Assembly (NCBI RefSeq): GCF_033807715.1
Contig: NC_084597.1
Location: 5,512,847 to 5,576,846 of the forward strand
Source: Cololabis saira
Taxonomy: Eukaryota > Chordata > Actinopteri > Beloniformes > Belonidae
Length of the DNA: 64,000 nt
Direction: 5' to 3'
Shown: positions 14,957-25,689 of the stretch, in pieces
Layout of the letters: each line of letters opens with the position of its first letter
Position numbering within the stretch: position 1 is the stretch's first letter
The notes under the pieces: model-generated
Seen by the model: the letters and a program-made list of their open reading frames with translations, nothing else
What the model was told of the DNA's origin: nothing
The model's database searches: none
Program-made: the position numbers and the translations under genes

Positions 14957-15137
14957 ATGTCAGCAGTGTGGAAGTATTTTAGAGTGGCAAAGAATAATAC
15001 AAGAATGGCTGTTTGATGAATGTTCTGCTCAAATATCTAGAGGGGAAACATCTGCAAAGTCTTTCAGCTACAAGTTTGATTTATCATTTGAAATGATGAA
15101 AAACCCTGAGCGCTTTAATGCATTTTTATTGTTTTAA
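14957..15137 (+). pseudogene. Relic BED-type zinc finger of hAT transposase
   Basis: From the ATG at 14957 the frame reads MSAVWKYFRVAKNNTRMAV and then meets stops. Resuming one frame over from 15017 it reads DECSAQISRGETSAKSF. Together these have the layout of a BED finger: an aromatic xVWxYF start, a central cysteine pair (degraded to one Cys here) and an SRGxTSAKSF stretch. BED fingers form the N-terminal DNA-binding domain of many hAT transposases. One Cys of the usual CxxC and the distal His pair are not preserved, and at least one frameshift is present, so it is dead. Confidence 0.6.
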
Positions 15138-15249
15138 GGCCTATGTTACAATGTTCAGTCAGTTAAGCCTAACGTAAGCTCAAAGATGGCCAAAAAATGT
15201 ATTTTGCTAATTTATTTATTTATTTATTTTTTTATATATATTTTTTTTT

Positions 15250-16137
15250 TTATCCCCGATTTTTTACCCATTTCATCACCCAGTGCTTATACCTAAGTAA
15301 CAGTCCTGGGCATTGCCATCCTCTGCCAACCCAGGGAGGGCCCTACACTGAGCTCAGGTTTCCTTCTTATCCTGAGGAGTGATGGACTGCTTCTTTTCAC
15401 CAGATTCACCAGCTAATTTATTTATTTTAAGTTATTGTTCTTTGCTGGTTTGTCCTGGGTAAGACATAAAACTGCACCCAGTTACAAGGCTCTGGTTTGG
15501 GAAAACTGGAGTTTTGGGGAGTGTGGAGCCACCCCTTAATTGTCATTGCTCTCAGGTCCACCCTGGCCCGGGGTGGTAGCACCTGCTGGGGTCCCACATA
15601 TGGGTTAAATATGGGGTAGACTGGACTCATCAGCCTTGGCCGGCAGCCAGTCTAGGTGTGGAGAACCGATAGGCAGACAGGTGGATGCCCTCCCCTGCTC
15701 TGGCAGCTCCTGCAGCCGATGCTAGTACCAACGTACTGACCCTGTCTTTCCTTGGAGCCTGCTAGCGGAGGTCAAGGGTGGTTCCTGCTGCTTGGGCAAC
15801 GCTGGAACCCTGATCTGTTGCCCGGGCAGGTTTTAAGGATGAATGGAGAGGACACTTCAGGTGCGGCATGTCCATGCTGCAAAAACAACACGGCAGAAGG
15901 CAGTCACGGGTTATAAGTTCTGTTAAATTGGTGTACAAACAGAGGGCCACGGGTCTTCTGCGACAGTGGGAGGGACCATTGTGTCCCAATGGCCAGCTAC
16001 CGCCCGCTTCAAGCCAGGCAGCCCCTGGTCAATAAAGTGCTGGCCCACCACGTCTGGTGTTTCGATGGGGTGGTCGGAGCAACCCCAGACGTTAATCATC
16101 ACCTACTTCAAGAAAGAAATCGAAAACTCGCCAAAAC
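15250..16137 (+). mobile_element. 5' UTR region of RTE-type LINE
   Basis: GC-richer sequence from about ccccgattttttacccattt to the endonuclease ORF. It has no long frame and sits between hAT sequence and the LINE ORF, as a LINE 5' leader would. The precise left boundary is uncertain because (TTTA)n and (T)n runs at 15210-15250 obscure it. Confidence 0.5.
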
Positions 16138-17103
16138 ATGAAACAAGTCTCTCACTCACATGTGAGACTCGGTAGCTGGAATACACGCACTCTCTATCCA
16201 GGCTACACAACTGACCCAAACTGCAATCTCAACAACCAAGCCACTTACCGCAAGACAGCCTTAATCGGCCGTGAACTCTCCAAACTCGCAGTGGACATAG
16301 CAGCACTTCAAGAAACTAGGTTGCCGGAGTCTGGTTCTATTCGGGAGGCGAACTATACATTTTTTTGGAAGGGTAGGCCCGAAGGTGAACACCGACTTCA
16401 CGGTGTAGGCTTTGCTGTTTCTAACAAACTTATCATGGAAATTAGCACCCCCGTTGGTATATCTGAAAGGATCATGCACATCTCTATGAATCAGAGGTCC
16501 CGCACCGTCCATCTGGTCTGTGCCTATGCACCTACGCTCCCATCTGAACCAGCAATCAAAGACAGTTTTTATGACAGCCTTAACATCGTCCTGAACAGTT
16601 TCCCACCAGATGATTGCATCGTGTTGCTTGGTGATTTCAACGCAAGAGTAGGTGCTGATCACCAATCTTGCCCTGACACCATCGGTCATTTTGGGGTCGG
16701 TAGTATGAATGAAAATGGACAGAGAGTCCTCGAACTCTGCAGCCAGCGTGGGTACTGCGTATCTAACACCTGGTATCGGCAGAGGAAAGAACGCCGTGTG
16801 TCGTGGAGACATCCACGCTCACATCACTGGCATCAACTGGACCTAGTGCTCATCAAAAGAAGCGACATCAACTTGATTAAGAGCACCAAGGCATACCATA
16901 GCGCAGACGGAGATACAGACCACTCTCTGATACTCACAAGAATGTGTCTGCCTTCGAAGAACAGATCTACTACTACGCAGAAAAAGAAATCTCTAAACAC
17001 CGCAAAAATGAAGTGCAGTGAAAATGTAGCCACATTCAAGCAAAAACTTCAGCAAATGATAAGTGCTGCGGAACCTGGTCCAGAAGCCGAGCCTGATCGT
17101 TAG
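16138..17103 (+). pseudogene. RTE-type LINE: APE endonuclease part of ORF
   Basis: The 321-codon frame encodes an AP-like endonuclease, which nicks target DNA to prime reverse transcription. Visible motifs are SWN at residues 13-15, QET at 58-60 with the candidate catalytic Glu59, AYAP at 129-132, LLGDFNARVG at 163-172, LDLVL at 234-238 and TDHS at 260-263. It ends at an in-frame TAG at 17101. The same frame continues directly into the RT segment, so this is a nonsense break in one long ORF, not a natural terminus. Clade RTE is inferred from motif style. The first Met is simply the first in frame. Confidence 0.8.
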
Positions 17104-18768
17104 TGGAACACGCTGAAGACAGCCATCTACAACTCTGCTTTAGAATCCTTCGGAAAAACTGAAAAACAAAGAGAGGACTGGCAAATTGAAAATTCAGCTC
17201 TCCTAGAACCACTGATTGCTGCGAAAAACGTTGCTCATCAGGCCTACAAAAGGTGTGCAACCAGGAGTTCTCTCGCCGCACTCAAATCTGCACAAAAAGC
17301 ACTGCAAAGAACTACCCGCTACTGTGCCAACCAATACTGGAACAGTCTCTGTGATGACATGCAAAAAGCGTCAGAAGATGGAGATGCACGGAAACTTTAC
17401 TCCAACTTAAAGAAAGCCATTGGCCCACAATCGAAAAAAGTCTGCCCACTGAAATCAGCAGACGGTGTCTTGATCACCGACACTCAAGAGCAACTCTCCC
17501 GATGGGTCGAACATTACTCAGAGCTTTACAGCACCCCCAGGAGCATCAGTAATGCAGCAATAGCATCTGTGCCAGTTTTCGACAAGATGTTTGCCCTCGA
17601 CGATCTTCCATCAATAGACGAATTAAGGGATGCACTGAAACGCACAGCCTCAGGCAAAGCTTCTGGTACCGATAACATTCCAGCTGACCTCCTGAAATGT
17701 GATGTTGATATGATTCCTCACCTGTACGACCTGCTAGTGACTTGCTGGCAAGCAGGCTCCATTCCTGTAGAAATGAGAAACGCTAACATCATATCCTTGT
17801 ACAAGCAAAGGGGTGACAAAGGTGATTGCAACAACTATCGCGGAATCTCACTCCTGAGTGTAGTCGGCAAAGTCTTTGCTAGAGTTGTATTGACAAGGCT
17901 CCAAACACTTGCCAATCGCGTCTACCCGGAATCTCAATGTGGTTTCAGGAGCGGCCGTTCAACAGCAGACATGATTTTCTTTGTGAGGCAAATTCAGGAA
18001 AAATGCAGGGAGCAAAACAGACCTCTGCACTTAGCTTTCGTAGATCTTACCAAGGCATTTGACATGGTCAGCCGCGAAGGGCTATTCATCATCTTGGATA
18101 AAATCGGATGTCCTCCAACTCTACTCGCATTGATAAAATCATTCCACAAAGACATGTCTGCAACAATCACCTTCGAAGGTTCAACTTCAGACAGCTTTCC
18201 AATCTGCAGCGGAGTTAAGCAAGGCTGCGTGCTTGCACCTACTTTGTTTGGCATATTTTTCTCAATTCTCTTGCATCACGCCTTCGGTGATTGCGAGGAT
18301 TCGGACAGTATCTACCTTCATACAAGAACTGACGGAAAACTGTATAACCTTGCCAGACTTCGTGCCAAATCAAAGGTCCACAAACTGTTAGTACGTGAAC
18401 TACTCTTTGCTGATGATGCTGCAATAGTGTCCCATTCCACAGAAGGCCTACAGCGCTTGATGGACAGGCTCAATGTTGCTTGTTCAGACTTCGCATTGAT
18501 TATCAGCACAAAGAAGACAGTAGTTATGCACCAAACGGGATCCCCATATGACGCAGAAGTCACTGTTGATGATAAAGCACTGGACTGTGTAAACCACTTT
18601 ACCTATCTCGGCTCAACAATCTGTAGCGATCTCTCAATGGACAAAGAAATCGAAATCCGCATCGGTAAAGCTGCGACTACATTCAACCGCCTTAGAGCTA
18701 GAGCTTGGGAGAACAACTATCTCACGGAACGAACTAAGTGCCGCATTTATGAATCCTGCGTTCTTAGT
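17104..18768 (+). pseudogene. RTE-type LINE: reverse transcriptase part of ORF
   Basis: This continues the endonuclease frame past the TAG. Counting from the Met at 17359: GTDNIPADLL at 103-112, NYRGISLLS at 159-167, ESQCGFRSGRS at 191-201, FVDLTKAFD at 227-235, GVKQGCVLAPTLF at 285-297 and the catalytic FADD at 350-353. Residues after about 470 are not LINE protein; they translate the antisense of the inserted Rex3. The true C-terminus resumes in the same frame at 22107. The RT core looks intact, so inactivation is due to the TAG and the insertion. Confidence 0.85.
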
Positions 18769-18793
18769 CACTCACTCACTCATCTTCTCCCGC

Positions 18794-19009
18794 TTATCCG
18801 TTCCCGGGTCGCGGGGGCAGCAGCCTCAGCAGGGATGCCCAGACTTCCCTCACCCCAGACACTTCCTCCAGCTCTTCCGGGGGGAGTCCGAGGCGTTCCC
18901 AGGCCAGCCGAGAGACATAGTCTCTCCAGCGTGTCCTGGGTCTTCCCCGGGGTCTCCTCCCGGTGGGACATGCCTGGAACACCTCCCTAGGGAGGCGTCC
19001 AGGAGGCAT
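18794..19009 (-). pseudogene. Rex3 C-terminal tail, shifted out of frame
   Basis: Reads PPGRLPREVFQACPTGRRPR, then GRPRTRWRDYVSRLAWERLG and a Leu-rich end. The second Rex3 copy has the same sequence at 43780-43989. In this copy it is out of register with the main ORF. Around 19076 this copy lacks about 19 bp that the other copy has (between gggtgaggagtt and cggagtcgag), which explains the shift. Confidence 0.75.
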
Positions 19010-19032
19010 CCGGTACAGATGCCCAAGCCACC

Positions 19033-21951
19033 TCAGCTGACTCCTCTCAATGTGGAGGAGTAGCGGCTCGACTCCGAACTCCTCACCCTATCTCTAAGGG
19101 AGCGTCCAGCCACCCTGCGGAGGAAACTCATCTTGGCCGCTTGTATCCGCGATCTTGTCCTTTCGGTCACTACCCAAAGTTCATGACCATAGGTGAGGGT
19201 AGGGGCGTAGATTGACCGGTAAATCGAGAGCTTCGCCTTTCGACTCAGCTCCCTCTTTACCACGACGGTCCAGTACATCGACCGCATAACTGCGGACGCT
19301 GCACCGATCCGCCTGTCAATCTCACGCTCCATTGTTCCCTCACTCGTGAACAAGATCCCGAGATACTTGAACTCCTCCACCTGAGGCAGGACTTCTCCAC
19401 CCACCCGGAGAAGGCATGCCACCCTTTTCCGGTCGAGAACCATGGCCTCGGTCTTGGAGGTGCTGATTCTCATCCCTGCCGCGTCGCACTCGGCCGCAAA
19501 CCGCCCCAGCACATGCTGGAGGTCCCGGTCTGATGAAGCCAACAGGACAACATCATCTGCAAAAAGCAGAGATGAAATCCTGAGGTTCCCAAACCGGATC
19601 CCCTCCGGCCCCTGGCTGCGCCTAGAAATCCTGTCCATAAAAATTATGAACAGGACCGGTGACAAAGGGCAGCCCTGCCGGAGTCCAACATGCACCGGGA
19701 ACAAGTCTGACTTACTGCCGGCAATGCGAACCAGACTCCTGCTTCGATCATACAGAGACCGGACAGCCCTTAGTAGAGGGCCCCGGACTCCATACTCACT
19801 CAGCACCCCCCACAGAATGGCACGAGGGACACGGTCAAATGCCTTCTCCAGATCCACAAAACACATGTAGACTGGTTGGGCAAATTCCCATGAACCCTCG
19901 AGCACCCTGCGGAGGGTATAGAGCTGGTCCAGTGTTCCACGACCGGGACGAAAACCGCATTGTTCCTCCTGAATCCGAGGTTCGACTATCGGCCGTAATC
20001 TCCTCTCCAGTACCCTGGCGTAGACTTTCCCCGGGAGGCTGAGAAGTGTGATCCCCCTGTAGTTGGAACACACTCTCCGGCCCCCCTTTTTAAACAGAGG
20101 GACCACCACCCCGGTTTGCCACCCCAGCGGTACTGTCCCCTTCCTCCATGCAATGTCGCAGAGGCGTGTCAGCCAAGACAGCCCTACGACATCCAGAGAC
20201 TTGAGGTACTCAGGGCGAATCTCATCCACCCCCGGTGCCCGGCCACCGAGGAGCTTACGAACCACCTCGGTGACCTCGGCTTGGGTGATGGATGAGCACG
20301 CCTCCGAGCCCCAACCCTCTGCTTCCTCAGTGGAAGGCATGTCAGTCGGGTTAAGGAGATCCTCAAAGTATTCCTTCCACCGTCCGAAAATGTCCCCAGT
20401 CGAGGTCAACAGCTCCCCACCAGCACCATAAATGGTGCCGGCAGAGTACTGCTTCCCCCTTCTGAGGCGCCGAACGGTCCTCCAGAATTTCCTCGAGGCC
20501 GACCGAAAGTCCTCCTCCATGGCCTCCCCGAACTCCTCCCAGACCCGAGTTTTTGCCTCCAAGACTGCCCGAGCCGCGGCCCGCTTGGCCTGCCGGTACC
20601 TATCTACTGCGTCAGGAGTCCCACCGGCCAACATAGCCCGGTAGGACTCCTTCTTCAGTCTGACGGCATCCTGTACTTCCGGTGTCCACCACCGGGTTCT
20701 AGGATTGCCGCCACGACAGGCACCGGAGACCTTGCGTCCGCAGCTTCGAGCCGCCGCGTTGACAATGGAGGCAGAGAACATGGTCCACTCGGACTTGATG
20801 TCCCCCGCCTCCCCCGGGATCCGAGAGAAGCTCTCCCGGAGGTGGGAGTTGAAGATGTCCCTGACAGAGGGCTCGGCCAGACGTTCCCAACAGACCCTCA
20901 CAATCCGTTTGGGTCTGCCCGGTCTGTCCAACCTCCTCCTCCGCCAGCGCATCCAACTCACCACCAGGTGGTGATCAGTTGACAGCTCAGCCCCTCTCTT
21001 CACCCGAGTGTCCAAGACATGCGGCCGAAGGTCAGATGAAACGACAACAAAGTCGATCATTGACCTCCGGCCTAGGGTGTCCTGGTGCCACGTGCACTGA
21101 TGGACACCCTTATGCCTGAACATGGTGTTCGTGATGGACAAACTGTGACTCGCACAGAAGTCCAACAACAAAACACCACTCGGGTTCAGATCGGGGAGGC
21201 CGTTCCTCCCAATCACGCCTCTCCAGGTATCACTGTCATTGCCCACGTGAGCGTTGAAGTCCCCCAGTAGAACAATGGAGTCCCCAGTTGGAGCACTATC
21301 AAGTACTCCTCCCAGGGACTCCAAGAAGGCCGGGTACTCCGCACTGCTGTTCGGCCCGTAGGCACAAACAACAGTGAGAGACCTATCCCCGACCCGAAGG
21401 CGCAGGGAAGCGACCCTCTCGTTCACCGGGGTGAACTCCAACACATGGCGGCTGAGCTGGGGGGCTATAACCAAGCCCACACCAGCCCGCCGCCTCTCAC
21501 CCTGGGCAACTCCAGAGTAGTGGAGGGTCCAGCCCCCTTCAAGGAGCTGGGTTCCAGAGCCCAAGCTATGTGTGGAGGTGAGCCCGACTATCTCTAGCCG
21601 GTATCTCTCAACCTCACGCACAAGCTCCGGCTCCTTCCCCCCCAGCGAGGTGACATTCCATGTCCCCACTGTGAGGGTTGATGTCCAGGGATTGGGTCGT
21701 CGAGGCACCCCGCCACGACTGCTACCCAGCCCACAATGCACCGGCCTGCCATGGTCCTTCCTGCGGGTGGTGGGCCTACTGGAAGGCGGACCCGCGTCGC
21801 CGTTTCGGGCTGAGCCCGGCCGGGTCCCACGGGCAAAGACCCGGCCACCAGGCGCTCGCCTACGAGCCCCGACCCCAGGCCTGGCTCCAGGGCGGGGCCC
21901 CGGTGACGCCGATCCGGGCGACGTAACGGTCCTTGGTTTATTTGTCATCAT
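19033..21951 (-). CDS. Rex3-like LINE polyprotein (endonuclease + RT)
   Basis: A single 972-codon frame. Residues 1-90 are basic and Pro/Arg-rich. The APE endonuclease follows with TWN at 97-99, [10 protein letters not shown] at 194-203 and [10 protein letters not shown] at 228-237. The usual catalytic Glu region reads GLTSTHS instead of a QE pair. The RT domain carries [58 protein letters not shown] and the catalytic FADD at 797-800. The C-terminal [15 protein letters not shown] stretch is present. The last ~15 residues are frameshifted relative to copy 2. It is otherwise open end to end, which suggests recent insertion. Clade name rests on motif recognition. Confidence 0.85.
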   Translation of the reverse strand: MMTNKPRTVTSPGSASPGPRPGARPGVGARRRAPGGRVFARGTRPGSARNGDAGPPSSRPTTRRKDHGRPVHCGLGSSRGGVPRRPNPWTSTLTVGTWNVTSLGGKEPELVREVERYRLEIVGLTSTHSLGSGTQLLEGGWTLHYSGVAQGERRRAGVGLVIAPQLSRHVLEFTPVNERVASLRLRVGDRSLTVVCAYGPNSSAEYPAFLESLGGVLDSAPTGDSIVLLGDFNAHVGNDSDTWRGVIGRNGLPDLNPSGVLLLDFCASHSLSITNTMFRHKGVHQCTWHQDTLGRRSMIDFVVVSSDLRPHVLDTRVKRGAELSTDHHLVVSWMRWRRRRLDRPGRPKRIVRVCWERLAEPSVRDIFNSHLRESFSRIPGEAGDIKSEWTMFSASIVNAAARSCGRKVSGACRGGNPRTRWWTPEVQDAVRLKKESYRAMLAGGTPDAVDRYRQAKRAAARAVLEAKTRVWEEFGEAMEEDFRSASRKFWRTVRRLRRGKQYSAGTIYGAGGELLTSTGDIFGRWKEYFEDLLNPTDMPSTEEAEGWGSEACSSITQAEVTEVVRKLLGGRAPGVDEIRPEYLKSLDVVGLSWLTRLCDIAWRKGTVPLGWQTGVVVPLFKKGGRRVCSNYRGITLLSLPGKVYARVLERRLRPIVEPRIQEEQCGFRPGRGTLDQLYTLRRVLEGSWEFAQPVYMCFVDLEKAFDRVPRAILWGVLSEYGVRGPLLRAVRSLYDRSRSLVRIAGSKSDLFPVHVGLRQGCPLSPVLFIIFMDRISRRSQGPEGIRFGNLRISSLLFADDVVLLASSDRDLQHVLGRFAAECDAAGMRISTSKTEAMVLDRKRVACLLRVGGEVLPQVEEFKYLGILFTSEGTMEREIDRRIGAASAVMRSMYWTVVVKRELSRKAKLSIYRSIYAPTLTYGHELWVVTERTRSRIQAAKMSFLRRVAGRSLRDRVRSSESSRYSSTLRGVS

Positions 21952-22106
21952 GTAAGGCTTGTGAACCGCTCTTAGTCTGGCCCGTCACCCCGGACCTGTT
22001 TGCCATGGGAGTCCCTACCAGGGGCGAAAGTGCCCCCGACAACATAGCTCCTAGGATCACTCGGGCACACAAACCCCTCCACCACAGTAAGGTGTGCGTT
22101 CTTAGT

Positions 22107-22571
22107 ATTATGTTATATGGTGCGGAAACATGGACAACATATGCCCGTCAAGAACAAAGGCTGAACTCCTTCCATATGCGTTGCCTAAGGCACATACAGG
22201 GAATTAAGTGGCAGGACAGGGTCACGAACGAAGACGTTTTGAAACGGGCTGGCAGCAAATCTCTCTTCCAAACTCTGAAGATCAGAAGGCTCCGTTGGCT
22301 TGGTCACCTGCACAGAATGCCAGACTACCGGCTGCCCAAGTGCATCCTCTACGGCGAGCTTTGTGAGGGTGTGCGAAGGAGAGTACGTCCACTTCTTCGC
22401 TTCAAGGATGTCGCGAAACGCGATATGAAAGCGTTAAATGTCGATACATCTAGCTGGGAAAGGATGGCTGAAAACCGTAGCAGCTGGCATCGTACACTTT
22501 ATGCTGGTGGCATTGAACTGGAGCAGCGATGGTTTGAAAAACTAGCCCGCAAACGCACTAACACTGTTTGA
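22107..22571 (+). pseudogene. RTE-type LINE C-terminal region after the Rex3 insertion
   Basis: Continues the host LINE frame: IMLYGAETWTTYARQEQRL, RCLRHIQGIKWQDRV, LRWLGHLHRMPDYRLPK and on to a stop at 22569. These are the conserved post-RT motifs of RTE-like LINEs. The register matches the codons up to 18768, showing that the Rex3 insertion is the only break here. Confidence 0.82.
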
Positions 22572-22933
22572 CTCATTCATTTATTAACACTATAATCTCA
22601 CGTAGATAAATTTGCTATTATTCTTTGCTGGTATAATGTTGCTGGAATATTTAAGAAATGCTGGGAAATTAAAAATATTTCAGTTTTTTATGTTCAACAA
22701 ATGTTTTCTACCTTGTAATTTTGTAAAAGATTTTTTTCTTTTAAAAGCATGCCTAAATGAAATGTATTTGATTCATGCAATGGTGAAAAAATTGGCAAAA
22801 TAAATGAAAAACTGCTGAAGAACCATGTTCTCTATTGTTCGGTATTCGGCCAAGTGTTTATTATTATTTTCGGTTTCGGTTTCGGCCACAAATTTTCATT
22901 TCGGTGCATCACTAGTTTCCATATATTCTTATA

Positions 22934-23181
22934 TATATTCTTACATACAGTACCGTTGTTATGCCGACGACACTCAGCTATATGTTCCATTAAGAGCCAC
23001 CGATCAGAGCAGTTTCACCCAACTCACCGCCTGTCTTTCCGACATCAATTCCTGGACATCCCAAAACTTTCTCAAATTAAACGATGATGAAACAGAAATT
23101 ATTTTATTTGCCACTCCCAAATCCTCCAGCCAGATCTGCCAATCTCGGAACCCTCTCACACTACATCAAACCAACTGCTAG
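22934..23181 (+). pseudogene. L2/Rex1-type LINE RT fragment with YADD motif
   Basis: Reads YRCYADDTQLYVPLRATDQ and then CLSDINSWTSQNFLKLND, ending near ILFATP. This is the catalytic YADD box of a CR1/L2-group RT with the following WMSxNFLKLN helix. Both ends are truncated. It starts a few bases right of the hAT TSD and ends against a Helitron-like tail. Confidence 0.7.
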
Positions 23182-23189
23182 GAATTTGT

Positions 23190-23322
23190 TGTGTCGTGGG
23201 TGGTGTCATCCGCTAAATATCCAGTCCTGAAGAATCTACATCAAGTCATACAAGCTTCCACTGCAGCCTGAACGTGGACAAGGGTGCGAGGGCCCGTTCA
23301 TCGCTGCTTGCAGCTTTAATTA
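23190..23322 (+). mobile_element. Helitron-like repeat, distal-end fragment
   Basis: Contains gtcgtgggtggtgtcatc, ccagtcctgaagaatctaca, acaagcttccactgcagcct and gggcccgttcatcgctgctt gcagctttaatt in order, the non-hairpin end of the repeat also seen at 33110-33222. The rest of the element is absent. Confidence 0.7.
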
Positions 23323-23430
23323 TTGTTATTATATGAACCCCTGAAAATCCTCATCCTTCTGAGATACATCAGTTTTGATTAAATATTTTGTAAAGCAGGC
23401 ATAATTTCTACTTCTCAGGTCTTGATGTTA

Positions 23431-23944
23431 ACCCAGATAGAAAAAGGTGTTAATCCAATGTTCAATTATGGTCAAAAAGGTTGATTTTTGGTTAAGTTTT
23501 GATTAATGATAAGCCCTGAATGCAGGCATTGTGGCATAGAATTGTCAAATTGGTCTGATTCACCGCACGAATCGGCACAGATTACTTTTGTAATACTGTA
23601 TTTGACCCGGTCTTGTACGTTTTGACCGTATAGAAACGTAATTCTTGCCATTGTAAAAATGAGATGTACCTGCTGGATCTACTGCCCTTACCTTTGAACA
23701 ACTTGTGCTTTTTATTATTTTACCTCTTTTCTAATCATTGTTTCATTTTATGTGTTATTTACTGTTTAATTGTGTCTTGCTGCTTTTAATGTTGATGTAA
23801 AGCACTTTGAATTACCTTGTGTTGAATTGTGCTATACAGCAACATCCAATCAATGCTGAATCAACGTATTCTGTTTGTTGCCGGCTTCAACATGGATTCA
23901 ATGTTTGAATCATTGATTCGCTCATGTTTTATCTATCTGGGAAC
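23431..23944. mobile_element. TIR element with nested L2 3' tail
   Basis: acccagatagaaaaaggtg at the left and catgttttatctatctggga at the right are imperfectly inverted. Within it, 23508-23845 repeats the L2 tail of 7757-8095 (ccctgaatgcaggcattgtg, gtatttgacccggtc, gtgttgaattgtgctata). Which inserted into which is inferred from this order. Confidence 0.45.
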
Positions 23945-24479
23945 AGTTTGGGGCAAAAATGGAGACAGGAGAATGTAAAGGAGAGATCTAAAGGGAGCAG
24001 CTGTTAGCTCTGCTGATGATGTGTGGACCTCAGCGAGCTTCGGTGCACATCTGGCTTTCACCTGCCATTTTGGGAATGAAAGTAAGCATGAAATGGCCAG
24101 AGTTCCCCTGAGTGTTGCTCAATTTCCAGAGACTCACGCAGCTCAAAGCGTAGCTGGAGTAAAGGCATCCCTCCTGATGGAGGGAGGCGTTGCAGAGTCA
24201 CACGTATAGCGACAGATGCTGTTGCCAACATGAAGCCCTGTGTTGTGGAAACTAACTACAACACGGCATACAGTATGTATTGCACCCAGTATCAACCTAT
24301 ATAAAGAGAAATAAGGATAACGAGAAAATTTCAGGAAATTTTGATATGGGCCGTACTGCCCAGTCGTCCCCTCTTGCTGCTTTGGTTTGGGGCTGTAGTG
24401 GTTGTGTTCGGGGTGGTTCTATGTCAGTTTGAGGTGTTTACAGTTGTATTGCATTAATTCCTGTGCTCCCACTAGTTAA
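23945..24479. other. Unassigned interval
   Basis: No recognisable coding, RNA or transposon feature. Confidence 0.35.
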
Positions 24480-25140
24480 TAATGGGGCGCGCTTTTTGGC
24501 GTCTAGCGTCCCCACGGTAACGCTTTTGACTGAGAAAAGTAATCCCCATCGAGGCACGATGGAGACGCATCTAACGATGTATGCCGTGCATGGGTGCACA
24601 TTCCGGTTCAGGCTACGTTAACGGATAGGTTTTCTTTTCACCATGGTAAAAAACCCCATCCGAATGAATGGGGCCACTTGGCATGGATTTTGACATAAAA
24701 TGTCCTTAAATCACAGCTTCATGAAATTTGAATATGTTGAAGTCCACAGCGTGCCGAGTCTGGGAACCTTTCTACAATGCCTCTACGATAATCTGTTGCC
24801 TAGCAACAAGCATCCAAAGTCAAATATAAATAAAAAAAAAAAAAAAGTTAAATATCGCAAAAACTGTAATACTTGGCATAATGAGCTTGTACGGTCCTTT
24901 AGTGCCAATTGGGTCGAGTGTTTGAAAGTTTGAACGATGTCTCTACGATAAAGTTCGGCCGAGCAATAAGCGTCCGAATTTTCGCCTTTTTCTTTGCTTT
25001 TTGGCATATAGCATTGCCACGGTAACACCTTTGACTGAGAAACGTAAGGCCCATTGAGGCACGATGGAGACGCATCCAACGATGTATGCCATGCATGGGT
25101 GCACGTTGCGGTTCTGGCCGTATTAACGGACAAAAAAAGA
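24480..25140 (-). mobile_element. Diverged relative of the Helitron-like repeat, body duplicated
   Basis: cacggtaacgcttttgactg, gatggagacgcatc and gggtgcacattccggttc correspond to body phrases of the 31678 repeat on the opposite strand. The same phrase set appears again at 25015-25130 (cacggtaacacctttgactg, gatggagacgcatcc, gggtgcacgttgcggttc), so two body units lie head to tail. Confidence 0.55.
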
Positions 25141-25376
25141 GTGCCGAATAATAATAATAAGAAGAAGAAAAGGGAAACCTTTTCTGTATACTAATATATC
25201 GCCTTCATTTTTCAGGTTTTTCCGGCCGTGTTTTATTTTTGGGGGATTTTTATTCTCCACATTAGAGCGGGGTCATGCTGTACACCCGCTGGTGCGCAGT
25301 GGGAATTTTGAGACTTTAGCTTGTCAGCAAAATGCTAGCAACATTGCCCTTTGGGCCATTCTGGACGATTGTAATA

Positions 25377-25675
25377 TGGCCATGCCACTACTTGGCATGC
25401 CCATAATAATAATGTTCAAAGCAAGAAATAATGCACTGCCTGAAAACATTCAAAAAATGTTTCAAGATAAAGAAGGAAAATATCATCTAAGAGGAAAACT
25501 ACATTTTAACAACTTGTGTATGTACTACAGTACAGTAAAAAGCATGTGCATATCAGTCTGTGGAGGAACCTTGTGGAATGGTCTTGATGAAGAAATCAAA
25601 CAAACTAACTCTATACAGTTTAAAAACACATACAAGAAAACAATTCTTGACAAATATAAAAATAGGGACCTCTAA
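25377..25675 (+). pseudogene. LINE C-terminal region (CR1/L2 group)
   Basis: Reads IIMFKARNNALPENIQKMF, KYHLRGKLHF, MCISVCGGTLWNGLDEEIK and FKNTYKKTILDKYKN before a stop at 25673. This is the pattern after the RT domain of CR1/L2-type LINEs (KARNNLLP-, YxLRG, SxxGxxLWNSL, FKxxxK). The matching domain on the minus strand at 27420-27850 shares the same order. The 5' part is absent. Confidence 0.65.
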
Positions 25676-25689
25676 AAAACTAAATTTAC

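Larger units (their letters stand above)
18769..22094 (-). mobile_element. Near-complete Rex3-like (RTE) LINE insertion
   Basis: A minus-strand LINE of about 3.3 kb is flanked by a perfect 12-bp duplication, tgcgttcttagt, at 18757-18768 and 22095-22106. Its 3' end lies at the left, where short (gagt)n repeats (actcactcactc on plus) form the tail typical of RTE elements. Its 5' leader, free of long frames, lies at 21952-22094. The insertion falls in the RT ORF of the host LINE without other damage: host codons on both sides stay in register across the duplicated bases. Confidence 0.92.
14644..22914 (+). mobile_element. hAT element hosting two nested LINEs
   Basis: The ends TAGTGATGCACCGA and TTTCGGTGCATCACTA are inverted repeats. 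They are flanked by a perfect 8-bp TSD, gtttccat, at 14636-14643 and 22915-22922. Further gttcggt/accgaa motifs mark the subterminal regions. A BED-finger relic at 14957 suggests descent from an autonomous hAT. Most of the 8.3 kb is inserted LINE sequence; the hAT itself accounts for roughly the first 0.55 kb and last 0.35 kb. Confidence 0.92.

Noticed and set aside
19442..21955. Plus-strand ORFs of 60-142 codons within the Rex3 insertion
   Set aside because: Antisense shadows of the 972-codon Rex3 ORF.
24783..25133. 116-codon minus-strand ORF
   Set aside because: Falls in the diverged Helitron-like body units and includes an A-rich run; no protein signature.
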